DNA of 64,000 bases from Rhodococcoides fascians A25f. Lineage in GTDB: Bacteria > Actinomycetota > Actinomycetes > Mycobacteriales > Mycobacteriaceae. Where the stretch lies: positions 1,966,001 through 2,030,000 of the forward strand of contig NZ_CP049744.1 of assembly GCF_000760935.2 (NCBI RefSeq), given 5' to 3'. Positions 7,664 to 15,912 of the stretch are shown here, in pieces. Positions within the stretch are counted from its first letter, which is position 1, and every line of letters starts with the position of its first letter. The position numbers and the translations under genes are program-made. The notes under the pieces were generated by a model, which saw only the letters and a list, made by a program, of their open reading frames with translations, was not told the origin of the DNA and searched no databases.

Positions 7664-8442
7664 TAGACCACCTGGTGGCTCGTGGCCAACAGACTCCCGC
7701 CCTCGGTCCACAATTCCGCAGTTTGGTCGAAGTAGCCCTGGTGGAAGCGGCGCGCTCGTGCGGTGCCGAGGATGTATCCGTCGGCGTGCTGCTCGAGATC
7801 CTTGGGCGTCGCGAAGTAGTGGGTCGTCAGGGAAATGGTGCCCGCCGGAACGTACGTGCCCAGGCGCTGGAAGATCCGCGGATAGAACACATCGCTGAGC
7901 GAGGTCAGGGCTGCGAAGTCCAGGGGCCGCGGCGGGGTATCGCGGATCCACAGGGTTTCCGTCGAGTCTGCGGATTCCTGATCGCTCAGTGCGCCTGTCA
8001 CGAACCGCATCTCGTAGTTCTGAGCCCACGCGATGGCATCGGGAAACCCGCCCTGCTTCGTGTCGTTGGGGGAGGGAACGATCGGGGCCGTTGCCTCGAT
8101 GTTGTCCCAGGTGTCACGTCGCGCACCGAACACCGCTGTTGCGGTCGTGGCCACCGCACCGTTCTGCGTCAGTTCGAGATACCAGTGCTGGTTGCTGCGG
8201 TTGGTCCGCACCGGGCGGGCGGAGATCTCGAAATCACCCTCGGCAACCGGTCCGGCGAAATTCACAGTCAGTGAGACCGGCGTTCCCAGGCGTTCCGGGT
8301 GTTGTTCGATGGCCCGGATGAACGTCGCCGCGGTGACGCCACCGAACGGGCCGACCATGTTGTTGTACGGCGGCGACGTCTTTCCGTTGTAGGTGCCGTC
8401 GCCGACCACGTCGAGCGCGACTGCCTCTTCGAACGGATGCAT
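7651..8442 (-). CDS. Acyl-CoA thioesterase-like double-hotdog protein
   Basis: A 263-residue protein with the two-hotdog layout of TesB/thioesterase-II-like proteins. It has an N-terminal segment PPYNNMVGPFGGVTAATF followed by LTVNFAGPV, and a C-terminal repeat ending FDQTAELWTEGGSLLATSHQ, where the Asp/Gln region resembles the TesB active-site area. It is predicted to hydrolyse an acyl-CoA thioester. ATG 8442 has a clear AGGAG six bases upstream. The gene lies 55 nt downstream of the MFS gene on the same strand, so it may be the last gene of the PRISE-MFS-thioesterase group. The substrate is unknown. Confidence 0.8.
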   Translation of the reverse strand: MHPFEEAVALDVVGDGTYNGKTSPPYNNMVGPFGGVTAATFIRAIEQHPERLGTPVSLTVNFAGPVAEGDFEISARPVRTNRSNQHWYLELTQNGAVATTATAVFGARRDTWDNIEATAPIVPSPNDTKQGGFPDAIAWAQNYEMRFVTGALSDQESADSTETLWIRDTPPRPLDFAALTSLSDVFYPRIFQRLGTYVPAGTISLTTHYFATPKDLEQHADGYILGTARARRFHQGYFDQTAELWTEGGSLLATSHQVVYYKV

Positions 8443-8497
8443 GGTTCTCCTACTGCCTCGGACGGTGTGTGCCATCCGATCGTAGTGTCGCCGGCAT

Positions 8498-9787
8498 TCA
8501 GTCCAGGTCCTGGCCGCGCTTTTCCGGCATCCACACCATCGTCAGGAACGAGATCACAGCGGCTGCCGCGAGATAGTAGAAGAACCAGTCGGCGTGGCCT
8601 GCGTCGGACAATGCGTTGACCAGTAGGGGAGCGGTGCCGCCGAACAGCGCAACGGTGAGGTTGTACCAAGCTCCGATACCGACACCTCGAAGCTCTGCCG
8701 GGAAGGCCTCGGCCAGAACGGCAGGGATGATGGCCGAGCACATCGCGAACAGCAGCAGGCCGACGCAGAAGACGATCAGCAGTTTGACGAACGACGGCCC
8801 GATCAGCTTGGAGAGTGGGATGATCAGAATCGCGAACAGCGCAGCGTAGGTGAGCAATTGCGGCTTGCGGCCGATGCGGTCAGCGAGAGCGCCCATGGGG
8901 TACTGCAACGCGACGAACATCGCTGTCGCGATCGACAAGGCCACGAACACGTCGTTGGCGTCCGCTCCGCGTTGCTTGACGGCGTACGGCGTCATCGCGG
9001 AGAAGAACGTGTAGTAGGCGAGGGTTGCGAGGAGAACGAATCCCACGACCTGCAGAACAGCACGAGGATGGTGTTTCATGGTCATCCACAACGGGTTCTG
9101 CACAGCCTTCGCCTTCACGGCGTTGCGCTCCTGATTGTCGGCCTCGGCCATGCCGCGTCGCATCCAGAGCCCCACTACTCCCAGCAGTCCGCCGATGAGG
9201 AACGGTACGCGCCAGCCCCACGAGTTCAGTTGGGCGTCGTCGAGTGCGAAGGTGAGGTACGCGCCGAGCAGCGAGGCGAGGAGAATGGCTGTGCCGGTGG
9301 AGATGTAGTAGAAGGACGAGTAGCGGCCCCGTCTGTCGTTCGGGGCGATCTCGGCGAGGTAGGCCGACGCATTGGAGACCTCACCGCCCATCGACATGCC
9401 CTGCACGATCCGGGCCAGCAACAGCAGAATCGGAGCAAGCCAGCTTGCGACAGCGAATGTGGGGAGCACGGCGATCGCGAACGATCCACCCGACATCATC
9501 GCGATCGTCAGGATCATCGCTTGGCGTCGCCCCTTCAGATCGGAGAAGCGTCCGATCAACAATCCGCCGAGAGGCCGGAAAAAGAATGCCACCGAGTACG
9601 TGGCCAAGGTGCTCAATAGCGCGAGAGCAGGGTTGTCGCCGGAGAAGATCTGAGTGGCGAAGTAGATCGAGAACGTCGCGTAGACAGTCCAGTCGTACCA
9701 CTCCACCGCGTTGCCGATACTGACTGCCAGCAGTTGCTTCTTGGGCATCACGTGCCGAGTGGACGTCGATTCGGACTTCACTGACAT
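8498..9787 (-). CDS. MFS transporter, metabolite:H+ symporter type
   Basis: A 429-residue protein with 12 predicted membrane segments. The signature GNAVEWYDWTVYATF near the N-terminus and the loop GRFSDLKGRRQAM are typical of the metabolite:H+ symporter branch of the major facilitator superfamily (ShiA/ProP/KgtP-like). RIVQGMSMGGEVSNASAYL marks segment 4-5. These carriers take up organic acids, osmolytes or aromatic acids. ATG 9787 is preceded by GAGGAGATCGCC, a good ribosome site. The gene lies between the PRISE-like reductase and the thioesterase on the same strand, so its substrate may be related to theirs, but nothing here identifies it. Confidence 0.9.
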   Translation of the reverse strand: MSVKSESTSTRHVMPKKQLLAVSIGNAVEWYDWTVYATFSIYFATQIFSGDNPALALLSTLATYSVAFFFRPLGGLLIGRFSDLKGRRQAMILTIAMMSGGSFAIAVLPTFAVASWLAPILLLLARIVQGMSMGGEVSNASAYLAEIAPNDRRGRYSSFYYISTGTAILLASLLGAYLTFALDDAQLNSWGWRVPFLIGGLLGVVGLWMRRGMAEADNQERNAVKAKAVQNPLWMTMKHHPRAVLQVVGFVLLATLAYYTFFSAMTPYAVKQRGADANDVFVALSIATAMFVALQYPMGALADRIGRKPQLLTYAALFAILIIPLSKLIGPSFVKLLIVFCVGLLLFAMCSAIIPAVLAEAFPAELRGVGIGAWYNLTVALFGGTAPLLVNALSDAGHADWFFYYLAAAAVISFLTMVWMPEKRGQDLD

Positions 9788-9868
9788 GGCGATCTCCTCA
9801 TCCCGTACCGACACTGGCAGCCTATGCGGCCGGTGCCATCTGGGTGCGGAATCTGGACCCGCGTGTGG

Positions 9869-10915
9869 TCACGGGATGATGCGCTGACCCCTCAGATCGG
9901 CGAAAATTCCGGCGAACATCGCGTCGGTGTCGACGAAACGATGAAAGCCCATCCGGCGCGCCTTGGAACCGTCGGAGATGACGTCGTAGTCCCAGGAGAA
10001 CACGAAATCGCCGAATCCCCAGGAAGATACATCGCGGTAGGGAGTGGGCTTCAGATCGTGCTCGGCAACGATCGAATTCCACAGCGACTCTTTGTCGGCC
10101 ATCACGTCGGCCAACGACATCGGCAGTGGAGTGGCGGTATCCAGACCGAAGAGGTCCGCGATGCGAGGCCACATATCGTTCCAGCGGAAGAGGTCTCCGT
10201 TGGTGATGTTGAACGCCTGGTTCGCGCAGTCGGGAGTGGTCGCGGCCCATACCGTCGCTTCGGCGAGCAGCGACGCATCGGTCATTTCCAACAGCGATCC
10301 GAACGCACCGGGTTTGCCCGGGAATCGCATCGGTACGCCGAGTTTCTTGCACATGGTTGCGTAGACAGCGATGACGGTGGCCAGATTCATCGGATTCCCC
10401 AGCGCCACACCGCACACCACGGATGGCCGAATAGCCGACCAGGTCCACCTCTTGCCGACCTGACGGGTTTCGAGGAACTGCTGTTGGTCGACGTTGAACT
10501 CGGGCGGCATGTGCGGTGGATCGGATTCGCGGGCAGGCGTTTTGAACGGGCCCAGATGCGCGCCGTACACCTTGTATCCCTGCATCAGGCTGACGTGTTC
10601 GAGGTTCGGAGAACTGTCCTCGATCGCCGTGACCACGTTGACGAGCATCTCCAGATTGGGAGGCACGAGCTCGGCCCACGTGGGGCGCTCCTGATACGCG
10701 GCGTAGAAGATGTGCGTGACGTCTGTCAGGTGCGAGAGCTGGCGTCGAGTCTCCTCACCATCGAGTAGATCCACGGCAATGTGCTGGACGCGTCCGCTGT
10801 CGATACCTCCGCGGCGTGATAGGCCGATGATGTCCCATTCTCCGCTTCGCTGCAGGTGGGCGACGAGATTTCCGCCGATCACTCCGTTGGCCCCCACGAC
10901 TACTGCTCGCTGCAT
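9869..10915 (-). CDS. PRISE-like SDR reductase (progesterone 5-beta-reductase/iridoid-synthase family)
   Basis: A 348-residue atypical short-chain dehydrogenase with the N-terminal loop GANGVIGGNL (8-17). The block SLMQGYKVYGAHLGPFKTP, followed by ESDPPHMPPEFNVDQQQFLE and WSAIRPSVVCGVALGNPMNL, matches the arrangement of PRISE enzymes, which reduce activated C=C bonds of enones with NADPH. The Lys-x-Tyr pair in QGYKVYG corresponds to the catalytic region of that family. The start ATG has AGGAG upstream. The gene is divergent from an ArsR-type repressor, with two operator copies between them, so expression is probably induced by a small molecule. Function as an enone or xenobiotic reductase is inferred from family. 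Confidence 0.82.
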   Translation of the reverse strand: MQRAVVVGANGVIGGNLVAHLQRSGEWDIIGLSRRGGIDSGRVQHIAVDLLDGEETRRQLSHLTDVTHIFYAAYQERPTWAELVPPNLEMLVNVVTAIEDSSPNLEHVSLMQGYKVYGAHLGPFKTPARESDPPHMPPEFNVDQQQFLETRQVGKRWTWSAIRPSVVCGVALGNPMNLATVIAVYATMCKKLGVPMRFPGKPGAFGSLLEMTDASLLAEATVWAATTPDCANQAFNITNGDLFRWNDMWPRIADLFGLDTATPLPMSLADVMADKESLWNSIVAEHDLKPTPYRDVSSWGFGDFVFSWDYDVISDGSKARRMGFHRFVDTDAMFAGIFADLRGQRIIP

Positions 10916-10932
10916 GAGCTACTCCTATCCGG

Positions 10933-10944
10933 ATATCGCGATAT
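10933..10944. promoter_or_regulatory. ArsR-type operator copy 1 (perfect palindrome)
   Basis: ATATCGCGATAT is a perfect 12-bp palindrome of the AT-ends/CG-centre kind bound by ArsR-family repressors. It lies 17 bp upstream of the reductase start codon, between the divergent reductase gene and the arsR-type gene. Confidence 0.75.
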
Positions 10945-10977
10945 TACGATGTCCGTGCAAGTAGACCACAGATCGGG

Positions 10978-10989
10978 ATATTGCGATAT
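10978..10989. promoter_or_regulatory. ArsR-type operator copy 2
   Basis: ATATTGCGATAT matches copy 1 at 11 of 12 positions. The two centres are 45 bp apart, a little over four helical turns. It lies just upstream of the arsR-type gene start (11007), consistent with autoregulation. Confidence 0.72.
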
Positions 10990-11006
10990 TGGAGTACGCT
11001 TCGAGG

Positions 11007-11324
11007 GTGGCTGATGAACTGGACCCCGCGGAGCTTGCGGCAGTGTTCGGTGCCCTCAGTAACCCGGCGCGATTGGCGATCATGCAATGGCTCAAGGACC
11101 CGAGCGATTTTCCGCCGCAGCTCGAACCGGCCGAACAGGTAGGGGTGTGCCTCAAACACATTCAATCCAGAGCGGGTGTCTCACAATCGACGGCCTCGCA
11201 ATACATGGCGGTACTGCAACGCGCCCACCTGGTGACGAGCACCAAAATCGGGCCCTGGGTGCATTACAAACGCAACGCCGAATACCTCGACCGACTGGCC
11301 GAAACGATCAAGACCGATCTGTGA
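11007..11324 (+). CDS. ArsR-family transcriptional regulator
   Basis: A 105-residue winged-helix repressor. It opens with LAAVFGALSNPARLAIMQWL (helices 1-2), continues with the recognition region SRAGVSQSTASQYMAVLQRAHLV (about 58-80), and ends with the wing (STKIGPWVHYKRN). A single cysteine in VGVCLKHI is not enough to call metal binding. The divergent position and the paired ATATYGCGATAT sites indicate that it represses the PRISE-like reductase and itself. GTG 11007 is the preferred start; a TTG at 10989 lies inside operator copy 2. The 3' end overlaps the convergent small membrane protein gene by 17 bp. Confidence 0.88.
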   Translation: MADELDPAELAAVFGALSNPARLAIMQWLKDPSDFPPQLEPAEQVGVCLKHIQSRAGVSQSTASQYMAVLQRAHLVTSTKIGPWVHYKRNAEYLDRLAETIKTDL

Positions 11325-11709
11325 AGTCTGTGGGCTGTAGGTTCGGCCGGGGCTTTCGTCGGCGGCTCGACACCAGGTTGATCAATCCGGACAGCGCGAG
11401 GCTGCCGCCTGGATACAGGAGTAGCCCGGGAGAAAAGATGACGGGTTCCGATGCGTCCTTCACCATGTAGGCGGCACCGATGCCGGTGAGAACAACTCCC
11501 GCAACGGTGGCAAGCGCGATGGTTCGCCGACTCTGACGGGCCAGCCATTTCGAGATCAATGCTGCGAATCCGGCGAATACGCAGAGGAAGATGGATGCGA
11601 TGAGCAATGCGTCCCACTTCACCACGGTAGCTGCTACGAACATGACTCCTCCGACGAAGAAGAGAGCCAGTTCCGGGACGGGTTGTCGCTGAGGAGGATC
11701 GACAGTCAC
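11308..11709 (-). CDS. Small membrane protein of unknown function
   Basis: A 133-residue protein with four hydrophobic segments: LALFFVGGVMFVAATVV; LIASIFLCVFAGFAALI; IALATVAGVVLTGIGAAYMV; and LLLYPGGSLALSGLINLV. The C-terminal tail is basic. I do not recognise the family. The GTG start overlaps the stop of the upstream methylase gene (GTGA), so the two are translationally coupled and in one operon. It could be a membrane partner of that methylase gene or simply read through with it. Confidence 0.65.
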   Translation of the reverse strand: MTVDPPQRQPVPELALFFVGGVMFVAATVVKWDALLIASIFLCVFAGFAALISKWLARQSRRTIALATVAGVVLTGIGAAYMVKDASEPVIFSPGLLLYPGGSLALSGLINLVSSRRRKPRPNLQPTDFTDRS

Positions 11710-13208
11710 AGTGTTCGTCCCATCGCATGATCCACCGCACGGGTGAGCGATGCTGTCTCGAACAGTAGACCGTGCGTAGCCGCGGTCGCGGCGGAACGCT
11801 CACGAAGGGCATCGGGGTCTGTCGCCCGGGCGATGGCCGAGAGGTCGATGCGTTGGAGGAGCTTCTTCGTCACCGGCCGTTTGCTGTCCCAGAATGCCAG
11901 AGCCGCAATGAGATCAGTCGCTTCCGGTCCGGTCAACAGCGCGTGGGCGACTGCACACGTTGCGGGATCCTCGAAAGGAAGCAAGTACGTGGCATCGTCG
12001 AACACCGCTGGTTTGCCGTCGTAGGGGCCGACCATCCTGAACTGCGGAATCTTGTGGAACCCGGAGATCGCAATCTTGTACGGAGCGAACGTGTACGGGC
12101 CGACACCGAAGATGCAGAAGCGAGCCCTCTTGCGGTAGATCGACGACTTCCGCCCGTCGAGCGCAGCGGCGTTGTCGGTCAGGTACTTCCACAGCTTCGG
12201 TGCAGTCGGCGCAAGTAGCTCGGTGTCGTCACCGGTATGCGACTGCGGCACGATCATCCAGCGCGACACCACGTCCAGCTTGTCGCGGTAGACATCGGTG
12301 CACTTGAACAGTGGGAACAGGTAGTCGGGTTCGATGTCCACGCTGCCTCCCAGTTTGTTTCGCGGACCGCCGTTTTCGATCAACTCCATGACGCCGGCGG
12401 CGTCATGCTTGATGCCCTGCCGCCAGGTGAGAGGGCTGGCACCGTCGAATTGCTTGCTGCGCTGGTACGCATCGACGTTCGCGACGAGTTGACCGTCGAC
12501 GACCCCGATTCTGTTGGTTGGTTGTGACGCGTCGACGCTCGGGTATGTCTGCGCGGTGTAGTCGGTCTTGCCCGGCCCGAGTTCCACGGTGAACCAGCAG
12601 GCATCGACCCCCGCGTCGAACCATTTTTTCGCATCGATGATTCGTAGACTCGAACCGGTCACCGGCCGCTGCTGCTGCGCACAGTGCAACAGGACGTTTC
12701 GAGCTACCTGGGTCTTGCAGATCATCGCGATGGTCACCGGTCTATCACTGAACTCGGTGAGGAGTTTGATCCAGATGTATTCTGCGATATCGAAATTCGA
12801 ACTGCCGGTGATCGCGTCGATTCCGCGGGCGTTCTTGGTGTTCGCGCGGGTAGGACGATTGGCGGAATCGAGCACCGATAGTTGCGAGTTGGTCACCCAC
12901 GGTGGGTTTCCGATGACGAGAGTCGGGCCTGGCTCCGAGGTCCAGTCGACATCAGACGCCAGGTCGAAGTCGAAGATCGACGCAGTGACAACTCTGCCGA
13001 ATTGTGATGCATACGAGGCATACTCGGGCTGCACCTCGATCCCGACGCGCTCTGCTTCGGGGTGACTCCGGGCCATCACCGACAGGAAGTTCCCGACACC
13101 GCAGGTGGGTTCGAGAACACGGGTCCATTTGCGACAGGGCAGAGTGTTGACCAACGCGCGCGCCAACTCGATCGGGGTCTGGAAGTCCCCGAACTCGTTG
13201 TTGGGCAT
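11706..13208 (-). CDS. N6-adenine DNA methyltransferase, no visible restriction partner
   Basis: A 500-residue class I SAM-dependent methylase. The N-terminus has FGDFQTPIELARAL (6-19), common in Eco57I/TaqI-like adenine methylases. Motif I is LEPTCGVGNF (32-41), binding S-adenosylmethionine, and motif IV is NPPW (101-104), the adenine-N6 catalytic motif. The C-terminal ~250 residues would hold target recognition (SGFHKIPQFRMVGPYDGKPA; TYLLPFEDPA). No restriction nuclease or specificity subunit lies beside it, so it is either an orphan modifier or a fused enzyme whose nuclease part I cannot see. ATG 13208 has GGAGG upstream. Its stop overlaps the start of the small membrane protein gene. Confidence 0.82.
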   Translation of the reverse strand: MPNNEFGDFQTPIELARALVNTLPCRKWTRVLEPTCGVGNFLSVMARSHPEAERVGIEVQPEYASYASQFGRVVTASIFDFDLASDVDWTSEPGPTLVIGNPPWVTNSQLSVLDSANRPTRANTKNARGIDAITGSSNFDIAEYIWIKLLTEFSDRPVTIAMICKTQVARNVLLHCAQQQRPVTGSSLRIIDAKKWFDAGVDACWFTVELGPGKTDYTAQTYPSVDASQPTNRIGVVDGQLVANVDAYQRSKQFDGASPLTWRQGIKHDAAGVMELIENGGPRNKLGGSVDIEPDYLFPLFKCTDVYRDKLDVVSRWMIVPQSHTGDDTELLAPTAPKLWKYLTDNAAALDGRKSSIYRKRARFCIFGVGPYTFAPYKIAISGFHKIPQFRMVGPYDGKPAVFDDATYLLPFEDPATCAVAHALLTGPEATDLIAALAFWDSKRPVTKKLLQRIDLSAIARATDPDALRERSAATAATHGLLFETASLTRAVDHAMGRTL

Positions 13209-13323
13209 CGGTGCCTCCGGCTGCGGTGCGGTTGGGTGCCTTCTGTGGCACAGGAGCATAGCCTGCGGAGCGACCCACAGACTCAGCACCACACCACTGC
13301 CGGAGGCATTAAAGTGAAGAGGG

Positions 13324-13827
13324 ATGAAGCTTTCGCGCGTTGCCTTACTGCTGTCCAGTCTCGTCTTCATCGGTAGCCTCGTGTGGGTCGCCCTCACCGC
13401 GGGCGACGAGATACCCGCACACGTCGACGGATCCGGTCAGGTGGACCGAATGGACTCGAAGCTGTCCTTCCTCCTCACGATGGGTGGTACCGGGTTCGTC
13501 ATGATCGGGTTGTTCGTCAGTGTCGGCTGGTGGCTGCCGAAGCTTCCGGCTCAGATGGTGAATCTGCCGAGTCGGCGACTGCACGAGTACTGGACTTCCG
13601 CCGAGAATCGACCCGAACTGAATCGCAAGATGTCCGAGGACCTCGATTGGATCGGGGTCGTCACCACACTGCTGTTCGCCTGGATCTGCGTCGTTGCTGG
13701 CACGACCACAGGTGCGTCGGTGAGCGCGTGGGTGTTCGTGGTGCCGACTGTGCTTTATGTGGTGGTGATTCTGGGATATGCGGCCTTCCTGTTCATGGGC
13801 AGTCGATACCGTATTCCGAAGGACTGA
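13324..13827 (+). CDS. DUF1648-domain membrane protein
   Basis: A 167-residue protein with about four membrane segments. The first ~60 residues have the DUF1648 pattern: a first helix, then GDEIPAHVDGSGQVDRMDSK, in which the His-x-Asp-x-x-Gly motif sits on the outer loop. A conserved-looking C-terminal pair of segments follows (VVTTLLFAWICVVAG; VFVVPTVLYVVVILGYAAF). Proteins with this domain are poorly characterised; some accompany export or immunity functions in Gram-positives. The next gene starts 17 nt downstream on the same strand and is probably co-transcribed. Confidence 0.75.
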   Translation: MKLSRVALLLSSLVFIGSLVWVALTAGDEIPAHVDGSGQVDRMDSKLSFLLTMGGTGFVMIGLFVSVGWWLPKLPAQMVNLPSRRLHEYWTSAENRPELNRKMSEDLDWIGVVTTLLFAWICVVAGTTTGASVSAWVFVVPTVLYVVVILGYAAFLFMGSRYRIPKD

Positions 13828-13844
13828 CTGAGTGGGGAGTGGAC

Positions 13845-14624
13845 ATGGGATGGAACCCGTTCGATCGGCGGTCGAAGGATCAGCGCGCGATCGACGGCGT
13901 TTTGGTCGATCTCGGGAAGCCGGCGTGGCGCGGTGCGCATGGCCACTTCGTCCGAGATGCACTCACCTCCTGGCGTCTTGCTGCCACCTCGACTCTGCAT
14001 GATCCCCCGACTGCGACCAGGCTCGACAGAGTGCGCAAGGTCGTAGATCGGGAGCCGGCAAGTCGAGGACAGGCCGACATCGCCGAACTCGAGAGCCTCC
14101 GTAAGACGGTCACCGGCAGTGTCGTCTACGTCGTCGCCGCTCTGGCCACTGCTATCGAAGGCCTGGCGGCGTGGACGGCGGATGACGTAGCGCATCGGAT
14201 AGTGCGCATCGACCTGTCTGCGGAAGTGGCCTCGGTAGCGCGCAGTGCAGGGCTGCTCCAGGCTGCCTTCGATCGTCTCGGTGGCCCACCGTCGGGTCAT
14301 CTCGCCAAAGATGCCGAGGTGCAAGCGATGTACGCCCGACGCACCGAAGCACTCGCCGATCGCCAGCGCACCCTGATACTGCGATTGACTGCCCTGCGCT
14401 CGTATCTGGACGGACTGATGGATATCGAGAAGGAACTCGAGAAGATGCGGTGGATAGAGCATCACGGGTCTCCGGACTTCGCCGAACTCGAGGAGCGCGA
14501 GAGCGATGAGCTGGCGTCCTTGAATCTCAGTGCAGCGCGTGACCTGTTCGACGAGGCGACCGATCGCATCGGAGTGCAATTGCGCGAGGCGGCAGAAAAG
14601 CTCGGGGATTCCGGGCAGCGCTGA
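13845..14624 (+). CDS. Helical protein of unknown function
   Basis: A 259-residue soluble protein with no signal peptide, predicted almost entirely alpha-helical, with charged heptad-like stretches (AEVQAMYARRTEALADRQRTL; DGLMDIEKELEKMRW). It contains a short apolar segment (SVVYVVAALATAIEGLAAW) that may be buried or membrane-touching. I do not recognise a family. GGGGAG lies before ATG 13845. It follows the DUF1648 gene closely and ends 58 nt before the Fic gene, whose promoter repeat lies in between. Confidence 0.65.
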   Translation: MGWNPFDRRSKDQRAIDGVLVDLGKPAWRGAHGHFVRDALTSWRLAATSTLHDPPTATRLDRVRKVVDREPASRGQADIAELESLRKTVTGSVVYVVAALATAIEGLAAWTADDVAHRIVRIDLSAEVASVARSAGLLQAAFDRLGGPPSGHLAKDAEVQAMYARRTEALADRQRTLILRLTALRSYLDGLMDIEKELEKMRWIEHHGSPDFAELEERESDELASLNLSAARDLFDEATDRIGVQLREAAEKLGDSGQR

Positions 14625-14639
14625 CGTTGGTATCGACTA

Positions 14640-14675
14640 CCATACCAAACTTTAGATCAGTAAGGTTTGGTATGG
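14640..14675. promoter_or_regulatory. Inverted-repeat operator in the fic promoter
   Basis: CCATACCAAAC (14640-14650) and GTTTGGTATGG (14665-14675) are perfect 11-bp inverted arms around a 14-bp spacer. A further TTGGTAT half-site lies at about 14627-14633. The right arm contains TATGGT (14671-14676), seven bases before ATG 14683, so it overlaps a likely -10 element of a leaderless transcript. A repressor binding here would silence fic. The Fic protein's own C-terminal winged helix is a candidate binder. Confidence 0.7.
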
Positions 14676-14682
14676 TTCATCG

Positions 14683-15894
14683 ATGACGGATGTTCAGGAC
14701 GCGAGCCGATGGCCTGCGGTCGAATTCGAGCGTCGACCATGGCAGGTGTCCGATACCTACACCTCGCGCGCCCAGCGTCGGCTGCATCAGGGTGACTATC
14801 GCGCGTGCGTGCCGGCGCGTATCGCGGATGCGGATTTGGCGTTGCCCGCGCAGCTGCTTGCGGAATCGGAGGACGCTCTCCGTGAAATCGTCCGCTTCGA
14901 CCAGTACGCCTCGGTGCAACTCGGTCCATCGGTCGAGCTTGCACCGATGAGTTCGATTCTGCTGCGAACGGAAAGCTCAGCGTCCTCGCAGATCGAGAAC
15001 CTGACCGTGGGAGCCAGGGCGCTCGCACTCGCCGAATTGGGTTCGCCCACAACACGGAATGCATCGATCGTGTCGGGAAACGTCCGCGCGATGGAAGCTG
15101 CTCTCGACGTGGGTGCGTCCATCGACGCATCGAGTGTTCTGGCCATCCACCATGCGCTGATGGAGCCGAGTGGCGACCCTCAGCCCGGCCGATGGCGCAC
15201 ACGACAGGTGTGGATCGGCGGATCGGACATCGGCCCGCACCGCGCGGCATTCGTACCGCCGCATCACGATCGGTTGCCGGATGCGCTGGACGATCTCTTC
15301 GAGTTCGCGGCTCGCTCGGACCTCCCGGTCATCCCTCACGTAGCAGTCACACACGCGCAATTCGAGACGCTCCACCCGTTCACGGACGGAAACGGTCGCA
15401 CTGGCCGCGCGATCATCCACGGAATGCTCCGGAGGGCCGAGGTGACCGAGCGAGTGACGGTTCCGCTGTCGGCCGGACTGCTGACCGATACCGCCAGCTA
15501 TTTCAAGTGCCTCGACGCCTATCGGAGGGGAGATGCGGAGGCAATCGTTCGTAGTCTCACCGCGGCGACCTTTCACGCCGTCACCGGCGGGCGACGGTTG
15601 GTCGACGATCTGGCCGCCGCTCGGGCCGAATACATCGAGCGCATCGTGGCTCGCAGCGACTCGGTCATCTGGAAGCTCGTCGACGCGCTGGTGGCGCAGC
15701 CGGTTGTCGACAATGCCTATGTACGAACCACATTCGGAGTCAGTGAGATCGCGGCTCAGCGAGCAATCGACAAGCTGGCCGAGACGGACATACTTCACCA
15801 GATATCGAAGGGGCGACGAAACAGGGTCTGGCAGGCGGGTGAGATTCTCGCTGCGCTGGACCGCTTCGCCGACGGAATCCGGCGGGTTCGGTGA
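14683..15894 (+). CDS. Fic-family AMP-transferase with C-terminal winged helix
   Basis: A 403-residue Fic protein, which transfers AMP (or another nucleotide part) from a nucleotide to a target hydroxyl group. The complete catalytic motif HPFTDGNGRTGR lies at 231-242. The N-terminal part carries an inhibitory helix of the S-x3-E-(G/N) type (SSQIEN, Ser101/Glu105/Asn106), so this is an auto-inhibited class II enzyme. An N-terminal Fic-N-like helical domain precedes it. Residues ~345-390 (FGVSEIAAQRAIDKL; HQISKGRRNRVWQAGEIL) form a winged helix. No ribosome site precedes ATG 14683, while a -10-like TATGGT lies at leaderless distance. The target protein is unknown. Confidence 0.9.
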   Translation: MTDVQDASRWPAVEFERRPWQVSDTYTSRAQRRLHQGDYRACVPARIADADLALPAQLLAESEDALREIVRFDQYASVQLGPSVELAPMSSILLRTESSASSQIENLTVGARALALAELGSPTTRNASIVSGNVRAMEAALDVGASIDASSVLAIHHALMEPSGDPQPGRWRTRQVWIGGSDIGPHRAAFVPPHHDRLPDALDDLFEFAARSDLPVIPHVAVTHAQFETLHPFTDGNGRTGRAIIHGMLRRAEVTERVTVPLSAGLLTDTASYFKCLDAYRRGDAEAIVRSLTAATFHAVTGGRRLVDDLAAARAEYIERIVARSDSVIWKLVDALVAQPVVDNAYVRTTFGVSEIAAQRAIDKLAETDILHQISKGRRNRVWQAGEILAALDRFADGIRRVR

Positions 15895-15912
15895 CCCGCC
15901 CTCGGTCGATGC

